From assembly GCA_018817425.1 (NCBI GenBank), contig JAHITX010000094.1, positions 1-58,423 of the forward strand: 58,423 nucleotides of DNA, read 5' to 3'. Both the position numbers and the translations under genes were made by a program. Below the pieces are notes generated by a model. That model saw only the letters and a list, made by a program, of their open reading frames with translations. It ran no database searches and was not told the origin of the DNA. Positions 45,008 through 53,109 of the stretch are shown here, piece after piece (the stretch's first letter is position 1; each line of letters begins with the position of its first letter). This DNA comes from Pseudomonadota bacterium (GTDB lineage: Bacteria > Desulfobacterota > Desulfobacteria > Desulfobacterales > RPRI01).

Positions 45008-46708
45008 ATGAATGAATCCATTAAAGAAATCTTAATCCTTTTAAGGCCGAAATTTTTATCTTTTAAAAATCCCTTAATCTCAAAGAAATCTAAAAATGAT
45101 ATTTACCGCACTTTTTTTCTTGCAACGGCAGGAGTAATATTTTGGAGCGGCATCTTTGTCATTACATTAAGAACGCTCAAATACTTTAAAAGGATTGAAG
45201 GTCTTGGTGATATTCTTATTCTTAAAATCTTATCCATGCTTATTCTGATTTCTTTTTCATTTCTTATTTTCAGCAGTATTCTTACCGCACTTTCCAAGCT
45301 TTACCTTTCAAGAGATCTTCCCCTTATACATTCCATGCCGCTTTCAAGTTATAAAGTTTTTATAGCAAGGTGGCTCGAAAGCACAATAGACAGCTCATGG
45401 ATGGTAATATTATATATACTTCCTGTACTTATTGCTTGCGGAATTGTTTACCAGGCCGGACCTTTTTTTTATCTGAATATTGCCGGTAATCTGATATCCA
45501 TTTCGCTTATTTCATCCGGTATAAGTTCTTTGCTTGTTATGGCTTTAGTTTTTATTGTTCCAGCAAATCGTATGAAAAATATAACAATGGCTTTGGGGTT
45601 CGCCCTTTTTTTAATCCTGTTTTTAGCTTTAAGGCTTTTAAAACCGGAGCAGCTTGTTGATCCTGAAGCCTTTGCAACCGTTGTTGTATATCTAAATAAT
45701 CTAAAAGCTCCTTCCTCACCTCTTCTTCCAAGCACCTGGGTCTATGACAGCATAAATCAAGCCCTGTTTGGGTCTGTAAAAGCAAGCCTGTTTCACTCCG
45801 GACTTACATGGAGCTTTTCTGCTGTCATATTTTTGATAAATATAATTATAGCAGATCTTACTTATTTTAACGGATTTTCCAAAACTCAAACGGTTTCTTT
45901 CAAGTTGTATAAATATAAATTTGTGCATTTTCCTTTTTCAAAATTTCTTTCAGGCCCGACCAGAGCATTTCTTGTAAAAGAGATAAAAACCTTTTTCAGG
46001 GACCAGACTCAATGGTCACAAATACTTTTAATCGGAGCCCTTATTATAATATATATTTATAATTTTAATGTACTTCCGCTGGAAAAAGCACCAATCAAAA
46101 CAGTATATCTTCAAAATCTCTTGTCTTTTCTTAACATGGGTCTTTGCATGTTTGTGCTGACTGCCATAACCGGCCGCTTTGCATATCCGGCTGTAAGCTC
46201 AGAAAAAGAGGCCTTCTGGCTTGTGAAAGCATCTCCTGTTAAAATCAGAACGGTACTTTGGATAAAATTTTTCATATATTTTTTCCCTTTGCTCTTTCTT
46301 TCCGAGATTCTTATTGTGGCAACAAACATTATATTAAAAGCGGACACTTTTATAATGCTTTTATCTGTTATAACCGTATTCCTTATGGTTCCTGGAATCG
46401 TGGCCATAGGAATAGGTTTCGGAGCAGCATACCCTGACTTTAAGTGTGAAAATCCCGAACAATCGGTAACAAGTTTTGGCGGTCTGTTATTTATGATGAT
46501 TTGCGCAGGGTTTATTGCAGCAGTAATAGTTCTTGAAGCAGGCCCCGTATATCATATATTCATGGCCTCAATGCATAACAGATCTCTTCGCTTTTACGAA
46601 CTGATATGGGCGGCAGTTTCATTTTCAGCAGTAATTATTATAAGTATTTGTGCCATTTTTCTTCCCATGAAATTCGGGGAGAAAGGTTTGTCACAGATTG
46701 TCCCTTGA
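45008..46708 (+). CDS. ABC-2-type transporter permease
   Basis: 566 residues from ATG 45008. About twelve hydrophobic segments arranged in two halves. The in-frame extension back to 44888 translates dispersed repeats (PRPWRERVRVRG) and is not part of the protein. GAGGGGG from the repeat serves as the ribosome site. Partner of the ATPase upstream; with the transglutaminase it forms an export system of unknown substrate. Confidence 0.88.
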   Translation: MNESIKEILILLRPKFLSFKNPLISKKSKNDIYRTFFLATAGVIFWSGIFVITLRTLKYFKRIEGLGDILILKILSMLILISFSFLIFSSILTALSKLYLSRDLPLIHSMPLSSYKVFIARWLESTIDSSWMVILYILPVLIACGIVYQAGPFFYLNIAGNLISISLISSGISSLLVMALVFIVPANRMKNITMALGFALFLILFLALRLLKPEQLVDPEAFATVVVYLNNLKAPSSPLLPSTWVYDSINQALFGSVKASLFHSGLTWSFSAVIFLINIIIADLTYFNGFSKTQTVSFKLYKYKFVHFPFSKFLSGPTRAFLVKEIKTFFRDQTQWSQILLIGALIIIYIYNFNVLPLEKAPIKTVYLQNLLSFLNMGLCMFVLTAITGRFAYPAVSSEKEAFWLVKASPVKIRTVLWIKFFIYFFPLLFLSEILIVATNIILKADTFIMLLSVITVFLMVPGIVAIGIGFGAAYPDFKCENPEQSVTSFGGLLFMMICAGFIAAVIVLEAGPVYHIFMASMHNRSLRFYELIWAAVSFSAVIIISICAIFLPMKFGEKGLSQIVP

Positions 46709-46739
46709 TAAAAGTGCAGGATTTCAACCTGATTTCTTA

Positions 46740-46926
46740 GAGCCACTTTCAAAACATTTCAGTTTGGTCAAGCTCAAGGCGGGCGAAAATTTCAACCACA
46801 GGAATACATTTAGTATTTCGAGGATAGCGCTAAAGGTTAGCGCTATACTTCACTACGTGTCACTTCGTGCGAAATTTGAGCCCAACGCTTAAGATCGGCC
46901 AAAATGGGGCGTTTTGAAACTGGCTC
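46740..46926 (+). mobile_element. MITE-like hairpin element, copy 5 (187 bp, with nested insertion)
   Basis: Ends as in other copies, but the apical part contains about 45 extra bases (near 46826-46871). These include a perfect hairpin ATAGCGCTAA-AGG-TTAGCGCTAT and a CACTACGTGTCACTTCGTG block. No clear target duplication (flanks CTTA and TGAT). Confidence 0.85.
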
Positions 46927-47043
46927 TGATAAATTTCTTTTTGCAAAGAAAATGAGAATGTAATATTAATCCTTTCGGTAGCTTTCTTTTTATATCTATT
47001 TACTTAATCGAGTCAAATCAAAACCGGTTTAAATAGGAAAGCT

Positions 47044-50000
47044 TTGAAAACAGATCTAACGGAAAATATTATAAACGGCTGTTACAAACTATACGATAAA
47101 ATCGCAGAAAGCGATTTTGGCGCAGTGTTTCGTGGACTTGACATTAAACATAACGCAGCCGTGGCCATAAAGATTCTGCCGATGCATAAATGCAGGCCGG
47201 AGAATATCGACCGTTTACGCCTTGAAGCTGAAATACTTTCACGACTTAATCATACACATATTGTCAGAATATTAGATACCGGAAAAATAATTGACGGATC
47301 TTTCGGGCTTTCATGTTACATTGTAATGGAATATGTCGAAGGCAAGTCCCTTGACAGATGGAACGAAGAATTTAATCCCTCCTTAAATGAGCGCCTGTCG
47401 GTTATTAAACAAATAGCCGATACTCTTGATCTTGTTCATAGTAAAAAAATCATTCATTGTGATCTGAAACCTGCCAATATTATGATTGTGGGCAACACGG
47501 ATTTACATATGAAGCTGCTGGATTTTGGCCTTGCCAGAATAAAGGACCCGAATACAATTGAGTCAGATGAAAAAATCCGTGGCACCTTTCAATATATGTC
47601 ACCGGAACAAATCGGCCTGATTCGTCGCAATGTGGATGAACGAAGCGACTTGTATTCGCTTGGAATTATATTTTATCAGCTTCTAACCGGGCACCATCCA
47701 TTTCGAACGGAAAGCCTTTCCATGCTCTTGCACGAGCAAATAGCCCGTAAACCGGAACCTCCTTCACGGATAGTTCCTGAAATTTTACCGATAATTGATA
47801 CTATAATACTGAAGTTGCTTGCCCAAGATCCTGATAACCGTTACCGGAGTGCAATCGGGCTTTCAAACGATTTAAAACGACTGCTCTCCGGCGATACGGA
47901 ATTTATGCCGGACGAACTGGAATCAAATTCCTCTGTTCATCTTTCATCGCAGCTTATCGGAAGAGAGCCTGAACTAAAGCAATTAAAAAAGGCTTTGAGC
48001 CTGGCCCGTAAGGGAAAAGGCTCCGTCTGTTTGATTGCCGGTGAGCCCGGTATAGGCAAAACCCGGCTTCTCGATGAATTCAGGCGTTTTGTCATAACCG
48101 AAAACATCACTATTGTCGAAGGCCGCTGCATTGAAAGAGACAGCAAAACTCCCTGGGGACTCTTCAGGGATTCGCTTGGGGATTATCTTAATGGATTTAG
48201 CCGGCATGATCCGGATAAAAAGGCGGTTGTATGTGAGACAATGCAAAGAACTTGCAAAGATATTGGGAAAATTATTGTAAATCTTTATCCTGCTGCACAG
48301 GCAATGTTGGGCAACTGCTCCGAACCGGCCAAATTGTCGCCCGATCAGGAGTCAATACGCACCTGCCTGGCAGCCACCCGGTTTACATATACGCTGTCTC
48401 TTGCCGAAGGTGTTATGGTTGTGCTGTTGGATGATCTGCAATGGTCCGATAATTCAAGCCTCATGCTTCTTAAGGAAATCGCCCGCAATATATCCGATCA
48501 GTCGCTTTTAATTATCGGTGCTTACCGAAACAATGAAGTTGATGAAAAACATGAACTTTATACCCTCATCCGTCCCGATGAAAAACGATATGCAGCAGAA
48601 CATCTTATTGTTAACCGGTTTGATGACAAACAAATACAATCTTTTATTTCATGTTTGCTGAATACGGACGCATCGTGGCTTAAGCGCTTTTCAGGCTATA
48701 TCTATAAACGCTCGATGGGTAATCCGTTTTACAGTCGGGAGCTTATAACCTATCTGATTTCAGAAGGCCTGCTGTTTAAAAATATAGCCGGATGGTCATT
48801 TGATTTTGAGCGGATGGAAAACAACTTTGTTTCTGAGGATATGATAGATATACTCCTTAAAAGAATCGACAGGCTTGCACAGGAAGATATTAATATACTT
48901 TGCATGGCAGCCGTAATAGGCAAGCGCTTTGATATTTGGCTTCTATTAAATATAAATCAGGAACAGGATAGTACCCGCCGGGTTACTGAGGCTCTGAATA
49001 CAGCACTTGCCCATCAAATAATTGAAGAAAATTTTTTGCAGCCGAAAGTTATGGTATTTGCCCATGATCGAATACGGGAGGCATTTTACAAAAGGCTGTC
49101 TTCCGATGAACGTAAAGCGCTGCATCTTAAAATCGGACGGGCCATGGAAGAGATGCATTCCACCGATACCACATCGGTCCTGTTTGATCTGGCTTATCAT
49201 TACATGGAAAGCGGCCATGATGAAAGCATTATGACCTGGGCCTATCCGGCTGCACGCAGGGCCAATGCCGAATATGCCTATGATGATGCTATTAAATACC
49301 TGCTTGCGGTTTATAATATTCTTGCAAAAAAAAGTAAACCGGGTGAGCCGGATTGGCTTGAATGCACCAGGTATTTAGCCGAAACTTATCTGCAGGCCCG
49401 CAAATGTGATGAGGCTTTAAGTTTGTTAAACATGCTGTTGCCGCATATGACTGAACGTGTGAAACAGGCATCGATTTATTTATGCATATCAAAAGCTAAT
49501 CTCTTAAATGGCGATTATCGCAAGGCAGAAACATCCGCCAAAACAGGATTAAAATTAATCGGTGAATGGCTGCCGGTAAATAAAATTGGAGTTATAACAG
49601 GTTTAATCAGAGAAATATGTATTCATCTCCTTTTTCATATGCTCCCCGGGGTGTTTTTAAAAAAAGATACACAAGGCGTAAAAGAAGAAGACCGCTTAAA
49701 GACCGATCTTTTATATGCTTTGTTTCCTGTTTATAATATTTACGAAATGTGGAAATTACCCCGAACGGTTTTGCGCAGACTTAATATCAGCGAATTTTGT
49801 ATCGGACCGTCTTACGAACAAGCGTTCAGTCTGGTACAATATTCCGTGATTTGCGGAATATTGCGCCTGTATAAAAGAGCCTTTGCCTTTACCAGGCGGG
49901 CTGCTGCAATCAACAGAAAATTAAACGATGAAAGACTGAAATTTTATATTTATCTTAATTTGGGATTTCTTTATGGGATTACCGGTAAATATCAGGACAG

Positions 50001-51756
50001 TATAAAATGTGAACAGGGAGCTTTTGAATATTTTCGTAAAACAAGAGAATTCATAGAATTTTACAGTTCAGCAATTGGCTTGTCTATGGGTAAATACGAA
50101 CTTTCTGAATTTCGGGAAGTTGTGAAATTAGATGCTCTTATTCAAAAAGCAGCAATGAACAAGTCGGATGAAATGTTGTCATCTACAGCAGGGTTTGCAG
50201 CATTAGCCTACATCTGTTCATGTGATTTTGATTTAGCTGAAAAACGCCTGAAAAAATATTGCGATATGCCTGAACGCACATTTGAATACTGTTTAACAAA
50301 TATTTGGCTGGGAAAGCTTTTTCTGGAAAAAGGAGATATAGAACAGGCGATTTTTTATTTGAAAATCGCCCATAAAGCAGATCGCAAAAATGAATTCATG
50401 CGGCATCTGATAAACGAAAAGGAAAATCTTTTTACAGAAGCGCTATTGCGGTCTTTCCAGCAAACAAAGCATGCATTGACCGAAAAGAACCGCAAAAAGG
50501 AACTTAAAAAAATCGGGAAATATTGTAATAAAGCGCTAAAGCAGAACAAGCATTTCCCCAATCTTTTCGGCGGAACGCTGAAAGTAAACGCAGAGTATTA
50601 TGCTATTTCAGGCAATATAAAAAAGGCTGAGGATTTTTTCAAACTCTCAATTGCTCATCATAAAAACTACAAACAGCGCTATAAACAGGCACGGGCCGGA
50701 TATGCTTATGGTTGTTTTCTAAAGGATACAGGCAAAGATGCCGAAGCTGTGCATGAGCTTGAATCCGCCTATTCTTTATTCGATGAAACTGATGTGCCTT
50801 TCTGGAAAAAACGGGTAGCCAAAGCATTGGGTCTTAAGGAAGAAAAACAGGATAATGCCTATACTGTTATAGATAAACAGCGTAAGGAGATTGTGCTGAC
50901 GTTTGGAAAAGCAGTTGCAGACTGTCGTGGTTTGAATAATATGATGGAACTGGTGATGCAAAAGGCTTTGGAGATCACAGGCGCACAGGCCGGTGGTCTT
51001 TTTCTCAGCAGTGATGATTTCAATGCCGTTGAACTGAAAACATGGCAAAGCATTAACCCGGAACAAACTGCATTATATTCTATGACAATAGTAGATAAGG
51101 TCTTTCAGAGCGGACTGCCGGTTATAACAACAAATGCTGAAGCGGATGCACAATATGCCGCACAAGACAGCGTAGTACGAAACAAGTTAAAATCCGTTTT
51201 ATGCGTTCCTGTTCAATACAACGACCTGATAAATGGTGTGTGTTATCTTTACAACCTACTGGCAGAAGGTGTGTTTTCCGAAAAAGATGTCAAACTGCTT
51301 GATCTGTTGCTTTCCCAGGCAGCCATCGCCATTGAAAACGCTTTGTTAAATGAAAAACTGGCCGAACTCAGCCTGGAAAAACCCATACGTGTTCAAGAAG
51401 CAAGGCAGGATGATAATCTGCAAAAAATAATAGACTATATCGATAACCATTTTGATCAGGATGTTTCAAGGGAAACACTATCCGGCATGTGTGGATTGAA
51501 TCCGGATTATCTCGGCAAGCGCTTCAAATCACAAACAGGAAAATCCATAAACGATTATGTGAATGAATGCCGGATTCGCTATGCAGCAGACAAACTGTCG
51601 GAAACCGACAAAAAGGTGATCGACATAGCCTTTGATGCAGGATTTGAAAGTCTGCGAACTTTCAATCGAATTTTTTTCCGCATAATGGGCGATACTCCGA
51701 CAAAATACAGGGAGAAAAGCAAAATTCAGAAAGAAAGCAACATCGGATATAAGTAA
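47044..51756 (+). CDS. Ser/Thr kinase - STAND ATPase - TPR - GAF - AraC multidomain regulator
   Basis: 1570 residues from TTG 47044 with AGGAA 5 bases upstream. A Hanks-type kinase (about 10-290) has the AIK Lys at 43, HCDLKPAN at 138-145 and DFG at 160-162. A STAND/AAA domain (about 303-620) has GEPGIGKT at 333-340 and LLDDLQW near 462. TPR-like helices span about 740-1260, a GAF domain about 1290-1435, and an AraC helix-turn-helix pair about 1459-1560. A single soluble chain thus joins phosphorylation, nucleotide switching, sensing and DNA binding. HRD is HCD here, with the catalytic Asp kept. The final 8 residues (ESNIGYK region) differ from the displaced copy at 52604. Confidence 0.9.
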   Translation: MKTDLTENIINGCYKLYDKIAESDFGAVFRGLDIKHNAAVAIKILPMHKCRPENIDRLRLEAEILSRLNHTHIVRILDTGKIIDGSFGLSCYIVMEYVEGKSLDRWNEEFNPSLNERLSVIKQIADTLDLVHSKKIIHCDLKPANIMIVGNTDLHMKLLDFGLARIKDPNTIESDEKIRGTFQYMSPEQIGLIRRNVDERSDLYSLGIIFYQLLTGHHPFRTESLSMLLHEQIARKPEPPSRIVPEILPIIDTIILKLLAQDPDNRYRSAIGLSNDLKRLLSGDTEFMPDELESNSSVHLSSQLIGREPELKQLKKALSLARKGKGSVCLIAGEPGIGKTRLLDEFRRFVITENITIVEGRCIERDSKTPWGLFRDSLGDYLNGFSRHDPDKKAVVCETMQRTCKDIGKIIVNLYPAAQAMLGNCSEPAKLSPDQESIRTCLAATRFTYTLSLAEGVMVVLLDDLQWSDNSSLMLLKEIARNISDQSLLIIGAYRNNEVDEKHELYTLIRPDEKRYAAEHLIVNRFDDKQIQSFISCLLNTDASWLKRFSGYIYKRSMGNPFYSRELITYLISEGLLFKNIAGWSFDFERMENNFVSEDMIDILLKRIDRLAQEDINILCMAAVIGKRFDIWLLLNINQEQDSTRRVTEALNTALAHQIIEENFLQPKVMVFAHDRIREAFYKRLSSDERKALHLKIGRAMEEMHSTDTTSVLFDLAYHYMESGHDESIMTWAYPAARRANAEYAYDDAIKYLLAVYNILAKKSKPGEPDWLECTRYLAETYLQARKCDEALSLLNMLLPHMTERVKQASIYLCISKANLLNGDYRKAETSAKTGLKLIGEWLPVNKIGVITGLIREICIHLLFHMLPGVFLKKDTQGVKEEDRLKTDLLYALFPVYNIYEMWKLPRTVLRRLNISEFCIGPSYEQAFSLVQYSVICGILRLYKRAFAFTRRAAAINRKLNDERLKFYIYLNLGFLYGITGKYQDSIKCEQGAFEYFRKTREFIEFYSSAIGLSMGKYELSEFREVVKLDALIQKAAMNKSDEMLSSTAGFAALAYICSCDFDLAEKRLKKYCDMPERTFEYCLTNIWLGKLFLEKGDIEQAIFYLKIAHKADRKNEFMRHLINEKENLFTEALLRSFQQTKHALTEKNRKKELKKIGKYCNKALKQNKHFPNLFGGTLKVNAEYYAISGNIKKAEDFFKLSIAHHKNYKQRYKQARAGYAYGCFLKDTGKDAEAVHELESAYSLFDETDVPFWKKRVAKALGLKEEKQDNAYTVIDKQRKEIVLTFGKAVADCRGLNNMMELVMQKALEITGAQAGGLFLSSDDFNAVELKTWQSINPEQTALYSMTIVDKVFQSGLPVITTNAEADAQYAAQDSVVRNKLKSVLCVPVQYNDLINGVCYLYNLLAEGVFSEKDVKLLDLLLSQAAIAIENALLNEKLAELSLEKPIRVQEARQDDNLQKIIDYIDNHFDQDVSRETLSGMCGLNPDYLGKRFKSQTGKSINDYVNECRIRYAADKLSETDKKVIDIAFDAGFESLRTFNRIFFRIMGDTPTKYREKSKIQKESNIGYK
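51637..51732 (+). repeat. Direct repeat A2: 3' part of the regulator's AraC region
   Basis: Matches 52604-52699 at 87 of 96 bases. Eight of nine differences are silent third-base changes. The last 42 shared bases are identical. Confidence 0.88.
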
Positions 51757-51799
51757 TAGTAAATATACAAGGCCGAATATCAATACAAAATTTCATGTA

Positions 51800-52084
51800 T
51801 TATGCGGCTCTTTTAAGGCTGATACGCATACCGGCCTTTGTTGCAAGAATGATAAGCATTTCCAAACTGAATTTTTCCCACTTGCCTCTAATTAGGTCAG
51901 AAACCCGTGACTGGCTGACACCAAAAATCTCAGCCGCTTCAGCCTGTGTAAGTTTCTTGTTTTTGATGAGCTTCCTGAGATCAGCCATTATTTCCGAACG
52001 CATTTGAAGAATTGCGGCCTCCTCGGGAGGAAATCCCAGATCGGCAAATACATTGTCGGAAGAATTAACAACAGGTTCTTTCAT
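51800..52084 (-). CDS. Xre-family antitoxin (HigA-like)
   Basis: 94 residues from ATG 52084 with GGAGGG upstream; a longer frame to 52234 overlaps the toxin and is rejected. Helix-turn-helix at about 35-85 (KLTQAEAAEIFGVSQSRVSDLIRG). The toxin precedes it by 4 bases, the higBA order. Predicted to bind the toxin and autoregulate. Convergent with the large regulator gene. Confidence 0.88.
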   Translation of the reverse strand: MKEPVVNSSDNVFADLGFPPEEAAILQMRSEIMADLRKLIKNKKLTQAEAAEIFGVSQSRVSDLIRGKWEKFSLEMLIILATKAGMRISLKRAA

Positions 52085-52088
52085 AATA

Positions 52089-52403
52089 CTACCCTCCAAT
52101 TTGCTTATATCGCCTGCGAGCAATTTCAATATCATGTTTATCCGTTTTCCGAGTCTTTTTTTGAAAAGAGTGAAGAACATAAATAGCATTTTCAAACTTT
52201 GCCACATAGATAATACGCCATTCTCCCAAAACATGTATTCGAATTTCCTTCACTCCACGACCTATGCCGGACATGGGTTTCCAATCGCTTGGTTCATGAC
52301 CGCATTGAACGGAATATAATTCAAAACCCGCTGCTTTACGTGCTTCATACGGAAAATTACGGAGATCATCAAGGCTTGATCCGATAAATTTCAGGAGTTT
52401 CAT
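52089..52403 (-). CDS. RelE/HigB-type toxin (phage Gp49-like)
   Basis: 104 residues. KFIGSSLDDLRNFPYEARKAAGFEL (read in parts), KPMSGIGRGVKEIRI and WRIIYVAKFENAIYVLHSFQKKTRKT (read in parts) match the Gp49-like/HigB toxins, which cleave mRNA on ribosomes. First gene of the pair with the antitoxin. Upstream is AT-rich with the shared 26-bp motif 71 bases away. The basic catalytic side chains (Lys/Arg in the last third) are present. Confidence 0.88.
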   Translation of the reverse strand: MKLLKFIGSSLDDLRNFPYEARKAAGFELYSVQCGHEPSDWKPMSGIGRGVKEIRIHVLGEWRIIYVAKFENAIYVLHSFQKKTRKTDKHDIEIARRRYKQIGG

Positions 52404-52473
52404 AATAAAATATTATATAAGTTTTTATATATTTTACAAGAAGAAATTTAGTGTATATAAATAACATATTGTT

Positions 52474-52499
52474 ACATCAACTATGAAATGTACCAACCT
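52474..52499 (+). repeat. 26-bp motif shared by both toxin-antitoxin flanks, copy 2
   Basis: Matches 2244-2269 at 24 of 26 bases. Lies between the toxin gene and the displaced gene remnant. Confidence 0.7.
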
Positions 52500-52572
52500 G
52501 TCATTTCGACCAACGGGAGAAATCTTTATAAATCTCTTAAAAGCAAGATATCTCCTTTCAGTCGAGATGACA
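52500..52572. repeat. TGTCATTTCGAC-type inverted repeat
   Basis: Outer arms TGTCATTTCGAC and GTCGAGATGACA pair with one mismatch; AGAAATCT-like sequence lies inside. This kind of element is widespread in environmental bacterial genomes. Confidence 0.65.
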
Positions 52573-52603
52573 ATTGATGCATGACACAACAATAACTTTT
52601 ATC

Positions 52604-52702
52604 GCCGGATTTGAAAGCCTTCGTACCTTCAACCGGATTTTTTTCCGCATCATGGGCGATACTCCGACAAAATACAGGGAGAAAAGCAAAATTCTGAAAT
52701 AA
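52604..52702 (+). pseudogene. Displaced 3' end of an AraC-domain gene
   Basis: Encodes AGFESLRTFNRIF followed by FRIMGDTPTKYREKSKILK and stop, nearly identical to the C-terminus of the 1570-residue regulator but ending K-I-L-K. No start or upstream coding sequence. The silent differences suggest it once belonged to a working gene or paralog. Confidence 0.88.
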
Positions 52703-53109
52703 TCTATTTCCATGCTCCTTGAACCTATTTTAGCAAGCCATTCTCCTTAAACCTTGCAATAAAAACCTTTAACAAATTTCTAACATAAATTAACCACCTG
52801 TAAATTAGCATTATATCTCAAATAATCAGTATATTATATTTAATTATGCTGCTTTTGGACATTTCCAGACATGCTGCAAATGGCAAGACAAATACATATT
52901 TAATAGGTAAGCGGTAAGATATCATAAAAAATCTCCCAACCTGTCGTGCCTAACTCATAAAAGGCCGAAAATCATCATGTTTCGTCATACCAGCGAAAGC
53001 CGGTATCCAGCATAATTAAGACGATATCCGCATCGGTTCTAATCTTGAACCAGGCAGAAAGAGAATAATAGCTATGAATAAATTTATAAATATAAAGGAG
53101 GATAAAGGG
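52703..53109. other. Gap with a CGTCATACC-type repeat
   Basis: No gene. 52985-53014 carries CGTCATACCAGCGAAAGC and CGGTATCCAG, a common intergenic hairpin repeat. AAAGGAGG near 53094-53101 is the ribosome site of the next gene. Confidence 0.5.

Noticed and set aside
46698-46892. 64-codon frame running through MITE copy 5
   Set aside because: It translates the non-coding repeat and overlaps the permease end.
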